From an uncultured Eubacteriales bacterium (GTDB taxonomy: Bacteria > Bacillota > Clostridia > UBA1381), in NCBI GenBank assembly GCA_905199755.1, contig CAJKHT010000053.1, forward strand, positions 1 to 18,074: DNA of 18,074 bases, read 5' to 3'. Shown one piece after another: positions 1-7,924 of the stretch. Every line of letters begins with the position of its first letter. Within the stretch, counting starts at the first letter, position 1. The translations under genes were made by a program, and so were the position numbers. The notes under the pieces are model-generated. The model was not told the origin of the DNA. It saw nothing but the letters and a program-made list of their open reading frames with translations, and did not search any database.

Positions 1-93
1 GTCATTTTCGCAGGTTTTAGAGGAATTATATTACCCTGTCGGTTTCGGCGGTTAAAAACCCTTATTTTACGCTGTTTTTTAGACTTATATTTT

Positions 94-456
94 CTACATA
101 CCCGACCGCCTTTTGCGTATATAATTTGCCTTTTGCTTTCGTATTACAATTTTTCTGCATACGGGGCAATACTTGAATTTGTTGTTTGCCGCTTCATACG
201 GCTTTCTGCAATTTTGACAAATTCGTGTGTTTTTCGGTTTTGAAAGCTCAATATACAAATCCTTATCTGCCGGAAGTACGGCGATTCTAAACCATTTACA
301 TATAATATGCGAATAGGTTATACATTGAACGCACACGCACGGATCGCCGTCGTCAAGCCTTATGCAATTTCCGTTATCATAATTACAGCACAGCCGTTTT
401 ATAAGGGCGTTTACCTTTCTGCTTTGTTTCGGAGTAAGGTCTATTCTGTCTTTCAT
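94..456 (-). CDS. Cysteine-rich VLP-type small protein of conjugative elements
   Basis: The product is 120 residues long and matches my recollection of the Cys_rich_VLP domain that recurs in clostridial conjugative elements. Seen directly: a cysteine-rich N-terminal half with CCNYDNGNC, DPCVCVQC and HIICKWF, followed by AVLP. A C-terminal zinc-ribbon-like pair follows (CQNC near residue 80 and CPVC near 97), and the tail is rich in Arg and Lys. The ATG overlaps the TGA of the preceding gene as ATGA, so translation is probably coupled. The Shine-Dalgarno is weak (GGAG). In related elements this gene usually lies just before the mobilisation genes, which would be beyond the left edge. A metal-binding, perhaps nucleic-acid-binding, role is inference; the biochemical function is unknown. 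Confidence 0.8.
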   Translation of the reverse strand: MKDRIDLTPKQSRKVNALIKRLCCNYDNGNCIRLDDGDPCVCVQCITYSHIICKWFRIAVLPADKDLYIELSKPKNTRICQNCRKPYEAANNKFKYCPVCRKIVIRKQKANYIRKRRSGM

Positions 457-2540
457 AGCTCCGGCGGCTTGTGCGAGGGCGGTTTTTTGTCCTCTCGCTC
501 GCCTTGCTCCTTTTTTGCTTGATTTAACTGCTGCTTGATAGACGGCTTTACAGGTATTGCAACAATCTCATTTCCAAGCCGTACAAATTCCTCCGGATTC
601 TTAAATATGTCGGCATACTTTTTCTGCAAGCCGTCCGAAAGGCTCGTAAAATTTTCCTCTCCCAGACCGACTACAAGGAATGTACCGGCAATAATATCTG
701 TCATTTCTTTATCATCGTTATAGATTGCACGGTTTAGAGGCAAACCGTTCATTTTTCCCTCTTCATTGCAAATAACAGCGACCATATCCTCATACGGATA
801 TACAGCCTGTATAAATCCGCCGACCTCTTTCTGCAAAGATTCTAAACCGGGCTCTATTTCCTTGATATACGGCGCTTTCATAGGCTCAACCGCCAACACC
901 GAAATTTTATCGTTCATACTTTTGTCCTCGCTTTCCAACGGTTCATTATTGATAATGCCGTCAATTTTATTGTAGTTTTGCTCTGTCTGCTTTTCTGCCG
1001 TTTCAAGATAATTAAAGGGCTTATCCGCAAATTTCAGCTCCCGTATCTGCTCAAATTGAGATAATACACCCTTTTGCAGTCTGTCAAACTCTGCATAGAC
1101 TTCTTTTGTAAAACTGCCGTTATCGAGCATTTCCTGCTGACTGCACACCCAGCCGCTTCCGTACAGGAACGGGTAAAGCGTTAAATTATCCGTTATGTAG
1201 GTAAGTGATTTATCGCTGTTGTCATAGTATGCAAAGCCGTTATCGCCGAAAAGATAATTTTCGCTTTTACCCAAATACAGCCTATCATCATAACTGACAA
1301 ATGCCGTCATACCCTTATAATTACTTATCGCCGCCGAGCGTGTATGAACATAATCGAAAAATTTGTCGACCTTTTTCCAGCTTGCTTTATCACAGTAATA
1401 GGCGTTATTTTTGCCCTTATCGGACAATACAACAATATCCGAAACGCTTAAACTGTGCCCGTAAAAATCATAAGGGCGGTTTGTGTTAAATTCCGTAAAA
1501 ATGCTTTCCAATGTTGTATCGGCTTTCATTCGCGCGGAATAAATAAGCTCATAGTTTTCGATAACGGGTAGCTGCTTATCTTTTTTAATCTGCTCCAAGC
1601 TCTCAAACCGCAGATTTCTTGTACTGTCGTCGTCTTTGAGCTGATATATCATAAAAAGCCTTTTCGGATATTTTTTCTCGTAGTCCGATAATTCCTTTGC
1701 CGGGGTATCATTTTCGGTTAAGTTCATTTCGCCGAATAGCTGTTTTAACTTATGCGTTTTTCCAATCAGCAGATTATCCGAAATGTCCTTTTGAATTGCA
1801 AAAATATCTGAATACATACGGTCATAGTCGGGGTGATGTTCCCTTAAATATGTATCTATCAACACCGATAATTCCAATGTTTCCTCCAATTCAATATCCG
1901 ATAATGCGTCAGTTGTTATAGAAAATTCTTTCGGAATCGTGTGCAAATCCCCGTTATATCTTTCGGGAAAACCGTAATAATTCTTTTCCAAAACTCCGCC
2001 GCTGTCAAGAAATACGGCTTTGTTATCCCTTTTGCATTGCTCACCGTACTGCCAAAAGTCAATAAATTCCTCCAAGTCGCCAAGCTCGTCGATATTTATT
2101 CCCGATTCCTCCGCCTTGTATCTGCCGTAGTCGTCATAGTCGGATATATCGGGAATAAAGTTATACACTTCCGTATTCAAGGCAAGATTTATAAGGTCGG
2201 CAACGCTTCTTGAATGCTCCTGTGCCTCGACCGCAGCCGTAAACACCTGATATTCGTTATCGTCAAATTTGCTCAAAATATCCGCCAAATAGTTAAGCTC
2301 GTCAATGTTTTCGGTTTCCGTAAACAGGCGTTTTGCGTCTATGCCGGGAATATAAAAATCCGCAGTTTCAAAAATATACTCGCCGGGCTTTGAGGAAAGG
2401 TCAAGCCCTATTTCGTTAAAAATGTATGTCAATTCCTCTTTGTTTACAGGCAATTCCATTAAAAAATGGCGGTAATTATCCGGCGTATTTCTGTATTCAT
2501 ATCCGTTTGCGATTGCTGCCGTAAAATAAAATTCCGCCAT
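453..2540 (-). CDS. Multidomain ArdA-like / YodL / DUF3846 protein
   Basis: This 695-residue protein is a chain of mobile-element domains. Residues about 1-185 resemble clostridial ArdA antirestriction proteins (DELNYLADIL, VEAQEHSRSVADLINLA, DYDDYGRY). ArdA proteins mimic DNA and block type I restriction enzymes. Residues about 295-400 match YodL: YQLKDDDSTRNLRFESL, then FYGHSLSVSDIVVLSDKG and AYYCD. A DUF4316-like stretch (QNYNKIDGIINN) follows. Residues about 573-664 match DUF3846 (AVICNEEGKMNGLPLNRAIY, DIIAGTFLVVGLGEENF). The C-terminus carries the tail PSIKQQLNQAKKEQ shared with four other proteins here. A GTG exists at 2546, but the ATG at 2540 is preferred because GGAGGT lies 6 nt upstream and it begins 2 nt after the previous stop. 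The stop TGA overlaps the next ATG. Antirestriction activity is inferred. Confidence 0.8.
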   Translation of the reverse strand: MAEFYFTAAIANGYEYRNTPDNYRHFLMELPVNKEELTYIFNEIGLDLSSKPGEYIFETADFYIPGIDAKRLFTETENIDELNYLADILSKFDDNEYQVFTAAVEAQEHSRSVADLINLALNTEVYNFIPDISDYDDYGRYKAEESGINIDELGDLEEFIDFWQYGEQCKRDNKAVFLDSGGVLEKNYYGFPERYNGDLHTIPKEFSITTDALSDIELEETLELSVLIDTYLREHHPDYDRMYSDIFAIQKDISDNLLIGKTHKLKQLFGEMNLTENDTPAKELSDYEKKYPKRLFMIYQLKDDDSTRNLRFESLEQIKKDKQLPVIENYELIYSARMKADTTLESIFTEFNTNRPYDFYGHSLSVSDIVVLSDKGKNNAYYCDKASWKKVDKFFDYVHTRSAAISNYKGMTAFVSYDDRLYLGKSENYLFGDNGFAYYDNSDKSLTYITDNLTLYPFLYGSGWVCSQQEMLDNGSFTKEVYAEFDRLQKGVLSQFEQIRELKFADKPFNYLETAEKQTEQNYNKIDGIINNEPLESEDKSMNDKISVLAVEPMKAPYIKEIEPGLESLQKEVGGFIQAVYPYEDMVAVICNEEGKMNGLPLNRAIYNDDKEMTDIIAGTFLVVGLGEENFTSLSDGLQKKYADIFKNPEEFVRLGNEIVAIPVKPSIKQQLNQAKKEQGEREDKKPPSHKPPEL

Positions 2541-2542
2541 AC

Positions 2543-2734
2543 TCACACCTCCAAATCTGTAAATTCCTTATCGGTCATACCAACCAATTTTGAAACAATA
2601 TCCGCCGCCGTATTTTTCAAATCAGCGTCCTTTATATACGGTATTGCTTCTTTGATTTTAACGATAAGCCCCACACGGTCAGCGGTGTTATACATAGAAA
2701 TTATGCTTTTTTCCTCGTCCGAAAATCGTGTCAT
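2543..2734 (-). CDS. Putative transposon-transfer assisting protein (TTRAP family)
   Basis: This 63-residue protein fits TTRAP, a small family found almost only in conjugative transposons. Visible signatures are an N-terminal MTRFSDEEKSIISMYNT, a helical RVGLIVKIKEAIPYI segment and the C-terminal MTDKEFTDLEV. The usual family length is 60-70 residues, so it is complete. It has no membrane segment and no known catalytic motif. The ATG overlaps the ArdC stop as ATGA, and AAGGAGG sits about 10 nt upstream, so it is translationally coupled to ArdC. The family name rests on genetic context; the molecular role is not known to me. Confidence 0.8.
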   Translation of the reverse strand: MTRFSDEEKSIISMYNTADRVGLIVKIKEAIPYIKDADLKNTAADIVSKLVGMTDKEFTDLEV

Positions 2735-4260
2735 AGCGATATATCCTCCTTTTTCTTTGATTTTGCCGCCTTTTTCGGCGCTTTTTCCGTTTTAGCCTTT
2801 TCTTCTTTAAGCTGCTTGCGGATTGAGGGCTTTTTTGAAGTGTTTTTTGTCTTATCCGCCTGTTTTGTATCTTTTCCGTCAATATCATTTTCCTGTACCT
2901 TTTCAAGCTCCTTTAATTTTTCGGATATATCCGTAATCATTTCGTCCGCCGTAGTACGTATCACTTCAAGCGACGCTTTTAATTCCGCTGTTTCCTTGCC
3001 GCTGCTCCAGCCTGCAACATATCCGAAAGAGTAGTCGGAGGTGTCAATCCCGAAATGCTGACATACGGTATATGCAACGCTTTCCGCCTGCACTTCACGG
3101 GTGCGGTTATCCGGTCTGTCGTCCTCGACAACCTCGTTTTCTTCCTTTTCGGGAAGTGCGTGCAGCTTTGCGTGGGCGATTTCGTGAATGGCGGTTTTTA
3201 TTGTCTGCATTTCCGACAAATCATCACGCACGGCAATTCTTTTTTCGGTCAGGTGATAATATCCGTTTGCCGCACGGTCTATCTTTTCAAGTTCAACGGG
3301 GACGGGTGATATTTCCTTTAACGCTTTGAAAAACTTTTCGTATTCCTCGACATTGCCCGTAAGCTGATTCGCTATTGTGGGGATCTCTTTTCCGTCCGTC
3401 TGCGACAGGTCAAATACCGTTGTTATCTTAAATGCCGGAACGGTGATTGTTTTTGTGGTGGTACGGTTGCTGCCGTCTGCGTTCAATATCGGATTTCCGT
3501 TTTTATCGTGTGCCGTTTCCTCAATTTCTTTTTTGTACGGAGCAGGGGCAAGAATTTTGATACCCTTTTCGCCCTTTCTGACAGCACGCTTAAAATCATT
3601 CTTCCAAGTGTTAAAACCGGCTATGTACGAAGCGTCCGGCTTCTGCATTAAAATCAATATTGTATTCCGAAAGCTGTAATTATGGAATTTTGACATTGCC
3701 GACAAATACTCCTTGTATCTGTCGCTGTTAAACAAGTCCTTAATGCCTTGCTCCAATTTGTCGGTAATTTCCTTGACTTTCTCTTTTTGAGTTTTGCCCG
3801 TAAATTCAATGGGCGTTACCGATGAAATATTTTCTGCCATTAAATCGACCTCCTTTATCAAATCTGAAAAAGGCTGCTCCCAAGCTCTGCCGAGCCCTCG
3901 AACAACCGTATTTTTTCTTGCTCCGTTATTCTTAAACATTTCAAGCGTATCAAACGCCTTTTCAAAAAGTGTGATATTCTTTTCGGAAACAGACGGGGCA
4001 AAATGAATTACCCCGTCCGTATATTCCTTGCTTGTGCCTATCCAGCCGCGAACAAAATCGTCAAACAGCTCGCTTGCGCCTGCTTTTGCGTATTCGTCTG
4101 CATGTGATGAAATAAGCTCGCCGTTTCTGTACTGATACCCTAAAATCAGCGTTGACGTTTTCGGATCGAACATAAAGCGGCGGTTTTCAATATCCTGCAT
4201 ATTAAAATTATCTCTGCTTGTATCAATGCGCATTATACTGTCGGTGATCGGAATATTCAT
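2731..4260 (-). CDS. ArdC-like ssDNA-binding protein with zincin domain, with an N-terminal extension
   Basis: The frame encodes 509 residues. From about residue 141 it matches the ArdC N-terminal domain (SAMSKFHNYSFRNTILILMQ, GFNTWKNDFKRAVRKGEKGI), which binds single-stranded DNA in plasmid antirestriction proteins. A zincin-type metallopeptidase domain follows, with HEIAHAKLH near residue 359 and a likely third ligand in EVQAESVAY. The C-terminus carries the shared tail PSIRKQLKEEKAKTEK and a Lys-rich end. The first 140 residues (LILGYQYRNGELISSHADEY, GVIHFAPSVSEKNITLFEKA) are a different, uncharacterised domain. Exactly at the junction lies AAAGGAGGT, 7 nt before an in-frame ATG (3840), so a separate 369-residue ArdC is probably also or mainly made. 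ATG 4260 is preferred over 4269 because GAGAGGA lies 9 nt upstream and it forms TAATG with the preceding stop. Protection of incoming DNA is inferred. Confidence 0.85.
   Translation of the reverse strand: MNIPITDSIMRIDTSRDNFNMQDIENRRFMFDPKTSTLILGYQYRNGELISSHADEYAKAGASELFDDFVRGWIGTSKEYTDGVIHFAPSVSEKNITLFEKAFDTLEMFKNNGARKNTVVRGLGRAWEQPFSDLIKEVDLMAENISSVTPIEFTGKTQKEKVKEITDKLEQGIKDLFNSDRYKEYLSAMSKFHNYSFRNTILILMQKPDASYIAGFNTWKNDFKRAVRKGEKGIKILAPAPYKKEIEETAHDKNGNPILNADGSNRTTTKTITVPAFKITTVFDLSQTDGKEIPTIANQLTGNVEEYEKFFKALKEISPVPVELEKIDRAANGYYHLTEKRIAVRDDLSEMQTIKTAIHEIAHAKLHALPEKEENEVVEDDRPDNRTREVQAESVAYTVCQHFGIDTSDYSFGYVAGWSSGKETAELKASLEVIRTTADEMITDISEKLKELEKVQENDIDGKDTKQADKTKNTSKKPSIRKQLKEEKAKTEKAPKKAAKSKKKEDISL
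3838..3856 (-). promoter_or_regulatory. Internal Shine-Dalgarno and start codon inside the ArdC frame
   Basis: On the minus strand AAAGGAGGT (3848-3856) is followed by 7 nt and then ATG (3838-3840). This is one of the best ribosome-binding sites in the window and lies in frame. The start falls at the boundary between the unknown N-terminal domain and the ArdC domain, where MAENISSVTP begins. It predicts independent initiation of a 369-residue ArdC protein (2731-3840). Confidence 0.7.
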
Positions 4261-5432
4261 TACAAACATTCCTCTCTATGCTTTGATTTTTTCGGCTGCT
4301 GTGAATTTTTCGCCTGTTTTAACTGTTCTTTTATGGAGTTCGGCTTTGCTTTTTCAATGCCCTTGCACCTTTCAAATCTTGCAATACGGCTTAAAAACGG
4401 CTGTATATCCGATTTATCCAAATGATACTCTTTCATAAAGCTGCCGAGCTGACGGCGTACAACATCTGTACTGCCGTTTCTCAAATCGTATGCAATTTTA
4501 TCTTTTGCCTTTGCGGGATCGCCTGCAAGCCAACTGTAATCTTCGCTTAAACTGCGGAAAAAGCTATCCAAATCAACCGCAAGAATTTCCGTTGTGTCAA
4601 TAAGCCTGTCGTCAATGCCGTTTTGTTTTAACGGTTTCGGCTCAAAATTCTGCAAACAAACATTGTGCCATTCGTCGCCGGAACGGGAAATGTAGCCTTT
4701 GGAAGTGAAAATACCCTGTTCCGCTTCGGCTATATACCTGCCAAAGTTTTCAGCCTCGATTGCGTCCCTATACATTGTCGGTAAGCTCTCAAATATCCCG
4801 GAGGAATAAACAAGATTTATGCCAAGCTTCTTTACATTGCTTGCGTCGGAAATTAAATCATAATAGTCGGTGTTATATGCAAATTCCGTAAGCTCCGCAA
4901 ATGAATTACATTTTGCGTTTGTTTCCATAACGGCGTTGAGCTTTAATATTTCATAGTTTGGAAGCTCGTTTAATTTTTCTGCGGTGTCCTGCAAATCGGC
5001 GACAGATAAATCCTTGTCAAGCAGACTTTCAATAGATTTAATATTGCTTTTGAAGTCGTCAAAAAAATATTTGCCGCTGTCAGCGTCCGGCGAAAGACCT
5101 ATACTCTCAAATGCTATACGGATTTCGTTATCTTTTGCCGGAAAGTATATCCACACGCCGGAGTTTTCCTTATTTCCGTTGTCGTACTCGGCAGCGTTTA
5201 CCAGAAAGCCTTTATAGATATAGCTGTAATCTTTTTCTTTGAAATCAATGCTGCCCGATATTACGGCTCTGTCAACTTCCGCCTGCGACAGTCTGTGAAG
5301 AAATTTACCGGGCTTGCCGTTTTTGTCTGCTTCGTATGCCGAATAATGGTCGCCGACTCTGTAAACATTCGTAAAAATATGTTCTGTGCCGGCTATATTG
5401 ATTTTATAATATCGCTTGTCAATTTCACGCAT
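4260..5432 (-). CDS. ArdA-like antirestriction-family protein with shared C-terminal tail
   Basis: The product has 390 residues and no membrane segment. Residues about 70-250 look like a divergent ArdA: an acidic sequence with GVWIYFPAKDNEIRIAFESI, KYFFDDFKSNI, an MET-NAKCNSFAELTEFAYNT stretch and a NFGRYIAEAEQGIF-TSKGYI end. This parallels the ArdA part of the 695-residue protein further along. The region about 275-360 (TEILAVDLDSFFRSLSEDY, VVRRQLGSFMKEYHLDKSDI) is helical and I do not recognise it. The C-terminus carries NSIKEQLKQAKNSQQPKK, the fifth copy of the shared tail. The ATG has GGAGGT 6 nt upstream and begins 2 nt after the TopB stop; the stop TAA is joined to the ArdC start as TAATG. 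Blocking of type I restriction by DNA mimicry is inferred from ArdA and untested here. Confidence 0.65.
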   Translation of the reverse strand: MREIDKRYYKINIAGTEHIFTNVYRVGDHYSAYEADKNGKPGKFLHRLSQAEVDRAVISGSIDFKEKDYSYIYKGFLVNAAEYDNGNKENSGVWIYFPAKDNEIRIAFESIGLSPDADSGKYFFDDFKSNIKSIESLLDKDLSVADLQDTAEKLNELPNYEILKLNAVMETNAKCNSFAELTEFAYNTDYYDLISDASNVKKLGINLVYSSGIFESLPTMYRDAIEAENFGRYIAEAEQGIFTSKGYISRSGDEWHNVCLQNFEPKPLKQNGIDDRLIDTTEILAVDLDSFFRSLSEDYSWLAGDPAKAKDKIAYDLRNGSTDVVRRQLGSFMKEYHLDKSDIQPFLSRIARFERCKGIEKAKPNSIKEQLKQAKNSQQPKKSKHREECL

Positions 5433-5434
5433 AA

Positions 5435-7228
5435 TTACACCTCCAAGCTGTTATTTTTGATTTCCGGCTTAAACGGATTTTCTCTTGTGCTGTCAAATTC
5501 ACGGTATCGCTGTGTAAGCTCGGTTATCATACTTTTAATGCCCTGCATAAATTCTTTCGGACTTGATTCGCCTTTTGCAATCTCAGCAAGTTTATTTTCC
5601 CATTCTGCCGTGAGCTGTGCGGATATGAGTGTGTCGGGCAGAACGGAAACAAGCAGTATTCCGTTTTTGGTGGGTGTTATCTGCCGCCCGTTTCTCTGTG
5701 CAAATCCCGTTTGTACCAGCTTTTCCAAAATGGCGGCTCTGGTCGCAGGAGTGCCAAGCCCTTTACGCTCTGCGTCGTCTGCCGTCTCTTTTGCTCCCGC
5801 CGTTTCCATTGCAGATAATAGCGTGTCCTCTGTGTACGGTTTCGGGGGCTGTGTGTATTTTTCTTTAAGCTCCGGCGCTGCTCCTGCAAATAGCTGTCCT
5901 TTATAGAATTTCACAAGCGGCGCTGATTCCGCATTATCCGTCTTTGGATATATCAGCTTTTCTATTGTCCGAAAGCCCTCCGAAATAATTTCTTTTCCCT
6001 TTGCCGTAAAGGTATATCCGCCGCACTCGAAAACTGCCGTAGTATTTTCATACATATAACTTTCCGCCGACGCTGAAATTATCCGGCATAAAACAAGTTT
6101 CAGAATATTTAGTTCGCCCGTCGGAATTGCCGACAAATCCGCCTTTTCAATTTCAAGCGTGGGAATAATGGCGTGGTGGTCTGATACCTTGCTGTTGTTT
6201 ATCATACGGGATATTTCGGGGAAGAAATCGGGCGCTTTGTCAAACGGTGGTATATCCGCACCAAGACGAATAACCGCCGCTGCCGTTTCCGCCATATCCT
6301 CCGTCAAATATCTGCTGTCCGTTCGGGGATAAGTGATAAGTTTCTTTTCGTATAATGCCTGTGAATAATCAAGTGTTTGCTTTGCGGTGTAGCCGTAAAT
6401 CCTGTTTGCCGCCCTTTGCAGCGTTGTTAAATCAAACAGTCTTGGCGGCTGTTCGGTTTTGGTTTCTTTGGTTACTGAAACACAAACGGCCTGTGAGTGT
6501 TCACAAGCCGTTATAATCTCTTTTGCCGTATTCTCATTGTCAAGCCGTTCGGTTTCCGCTTTCACGCCGCCGAGTGTGAGTTCAGCCGTAAAATACTTTT
6601 CTTTTCGGAAATACGCTATTTTGTTATGCCTGTCGCATAAAAGGGCAAGCGTAGGTGTCTGCACTCTGCCGATATTCAATGTTTTTCCGTAGAGAATTGA
6701 AAACAGCCTTGTTGCATTGATACCGACTATCCAATCCGCCCACATTCTGCAAAGTGCGGAATAATACAAATTATCATACTCGCTGCCGTCCTTTAAGTTT
6801 TCAAAGCCCTCACGAATTGCTGCATTTTCCATTGATGAAATCCAAAGTCTTTTGATAGGTTTTTTGCAATTCGCCATATTGTAAACAAGCCGGAAAATAA
6901 GCTCGCCCTCACGTCCTGCGTCGCAGGCGTTAATAACCTCGCTCACGTCTTTTCCGGTCATAAGGCTTTTTACAACCTTAAATTGCTTTTGCTTATCGCC
7001 GTAAATCTTGTACTTGAAGTTATCGGGAATGATAGGCAAATCAGCATAATTCCACTTTGAATATTTTGCATCGTATTCCTCAGGGAACGCTGCCGCTGCC
7101 AAATGCCCGACGCACCAAGATATGATATATTCGCCGTTTTCAATATATCCGTCACGGCTGCCCTTGATATTAAGCGCTTTTGCGATTGCAAGGGCAACTG
7201 ACGGTTTTTCCGCTATAATCAGTTTCAA
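5435..7228 (-). CDS. topB: DNA topoisomerase III (type IA)
   Basis: The 597-residue protein relaxes or decatenates DNA by cutting one strand. The Toprim domain starts at once (LIIAEKPSVALAIAKAL) and has DAGREGELIFR near residue 103. The active-site tyrosine lies in ITYPRTDSRYL near residue 300, after the family motif NIGRVQTPTLALL. A motif like KGLGTPATRAAILEKL is present in the last third. It lacks the C-terminal zinc fingers of TopA and matches the short TopB forms that conjugative elements carry, probably to handle topology during transfer. A methionine-like start at 7261 is rejected. The true start is TTG 7228, because AAAGGAGG (7237-7244) lies 8 nt upstream and the protein then begins directly with the conserved strand. 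It follows a toxin-antitoxin terminator with no visible promoter of its own. Confidence 0.95.
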   Translation of the reverse strand: MKLIIAEKPSVALAIAKALNIKGSRDGYIENGEYIISWCVGHLAAAAFPEEYDAKYSKWNYADLPIIPDNFKYKIYGDKQKQFKVVKSLMTGKDVSEVINACDAGREGELIFRLVYNMANCKKPIKRLWISSMENAAIREGFENLKDGSEYDNLYYSALCRMWADWIVGINATRLFSILYGKTLNIGRVQTPTLALLCDRHNKIAYFRKEKYFTAELTLGGVKAETERLDNENTAKEIITACEHSQAVCVSVTKETKTEQPPRLFDLTTLQRAANRIYGYTAKQTLDYSQALYEKKLITYPRTDSRYLTEDMAETAAAVIRLGADIPPFDKAPDFFPEISRMINNSKVSDHHAIIPTLEIEKADLSAIPTGELNILKLVLCRIISASAESYMYENTTAVFECGGYTFTAKGKEIISEGFRTIEKLIYPKTDNAESAPLVKFYKGQLFAGAAPELKEKYTQPPKPYTEDTLLSAMETAGAKETADDAERKGLGTPATRAAILEKLVQTGFAQRNGRQITPTKNGILLVSVLPDTLISAQLTAEWENKLAEIAKGESSPKEFMQGIKSMITELTQRYREFDSTRENPFKPEIKNNSLEV

Positions 7229-7244
7229 ATTAAATTCCTCCTTT
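7226..7244 (-). promoter_or_regulatory. Ribosome-binding site fixing a TTG start for topB
   Basis: AAAGGAGG (7237-7244) stands 8 nt before TTG (7226-7228) on the minus strand. It would encode Lys-Glu-Glu if the longer frame were used. This decides the topB start. Confidence 0.8.
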
Positions 7245-7251
7245 GAACACA

Positions 7252-7283
7252 AAAACAGCACCCAAGTTAATGAGTGCTGTTTT
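7252..7283 (-). terminator. Intrinsic terminator after the AbrB/RelE module
   Basis: A perfect 10-bp inverted repeat has arms AAAACAGCAC (7252-7261) and GTGCTGTTTT (7274-7283) with a 12-nt loop. On the minus strand the 3' arm ends in TTTT and is followed by TG. It starts 14 nt after the toxin stop codon and lies before the topB ribosome-binding site. The A-rich opposite side could make it work in both directions. Confidence 0.65.
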
Positions 7284-7296
7284 GATTGATATTAAA

Positions 7297-7560
7297 TTAA
7301 AGTCCCAATATGTCCTTGTGATGTCCTATGTCTATCAGCAAAATTATAACGCCGTTTTCATAACGCCATAAAATGCGAATATCCATATTAACGCTCATTT
7401 CAAACACATTGTCAAGTCCCTGTACCTTTTTTGTACGAAGCGACGGATAAAAGGGATTTTGCATTAAGAGCTTTAATTTATTTGCTGTCTGCTTTTGTTC
7501 CGCCGCAGACAGCTTTTTCAAATCCCTTTCAAATTCCTTTGTATATTTGAGCTTATACAT
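7297..7560 (-). CDS. RelE/ParE-superfamily toxin
   Basis: This 87-residue basic protein fits RelE-fold type II toxins, which usually cut mRNA on the ribosome. The sequence opens with YTKEFERDLKKLSAAEQKQT and continues with VFEMSVNMDIRILWRYENG. It ends with IILLIDIGHHKDIL, where the paired histidines stand at the typical C-terminal position. It overlaps the antitoxin by 8 nt with no clear ribosome-binding site, so it is probably translated by coupling, which keeps toxin below antitoxin. The family is clear. The exact target is not: RelE-like ribonuclease is more likely than a ParE-like gyrase poison. Confidence 0.85.
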   Translation of the reverse strand: MYKLKYTKEFERDLKKLSAAEQKQTANKLKLLMQNPFYPSLRTKKVQGLDNVFEMSVNMDIRILWRYENGVIILLIDIGHHKDILGL

Positions 7561-7819
7561 TGTCTATATCAATCCCCATATCGGAAAACATATCCTCAAC
7601 GCTTTCAAATGCTGTCCGGGTTTTCGTATCATTTTCCGACTCTTTCAGTATTTTTGCGATTTTTGCAATTTTGTCTTTCGGGTAGACAACGACAGGGCAA
7701 AGGAATATACCGCCGTCCCTTTCCATAATGTCGAATTTATCGCCCTCCGAAATACCGAGCTTTTTTATAATCTCCGACGGTATGGTTATCTGGGAACGTC
7801 CTCTGATTTCCGCTAACAT
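7553..7819 (-). CDS. AbrB/SpoVT-type antitoxin
   Basis: The 88-residue protein starts with the swapped-hairpin DNA-binding fold of AbrB/MazE proteins: EIRGRSQITIPSEIIKKLGI, then EGDKFDIMERDGGIFLCPV. The C-terminal half (EDMFSDMGIDIDNV) is acidic and probably wraps the basic toxin. The ATG has AGAGGTG just upstream and lies about 43 nt after the predicted transcription start of a consensus promoter. As with other antitoxins it likely represses its own promoter, alone or with the toxin. Pairing of an AbrB-type antitoxin with a RelE-fold toxin is less usual than MazE-MazF. Confidence 0.85.
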   Translation of the reverse strand: MLAEIRGRSQITIPSEIIKKLGISEGDKFDIMERDGGIFLCPVVVYPKDKIAKIAKILKESENDTKTRTAFESVEDMFSDMGIDIDNV

Positions 7820-7868
7820 AAAAACACCTCTTTCTATGTTTCTGATTTTCTGAATTTCTTACATTTAT

Positions 7869-7897
7869 ATTATATGCTATTTTCAGAAAAAAATCAA
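7869..7897 (-). promoter_or_regulatory. Sigma-A-type promoter of the AbrB/RelE module
   Basis: On the minus strand TTGATT (7892-7897), a 17-nt spacer and TATAAT (7869-7874) form a near-consensus promoter upstream of the antitoxin. Inverted 9-bp half-sites TTTTCTGAA (7846-7854) and TTCAGAAAA (7882-7890) flank the -10 element and are candidate operators; that last point is tentative. Confidence 0.75.
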
Positions 7898-7924
7898 GTG
7901 GAAATCAAAAATTTAATAATTTTT

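Noticed and set aside
1..93. Possible origin of transfer or start of a further gene at the left edge
   Set aside because: A short imperfect GGTTT/AAACC repeat and an ATG at 5-3 are present, but there is no ribosome-binding site and no recognisable nick sequence. The region is too short to support a call.
5295..5906. 203-residue plus-strand open frame across the topB end
   Set aside because: It runs antisense to two well-supported genes, and its composition reflects their codon use; there is no start signal.
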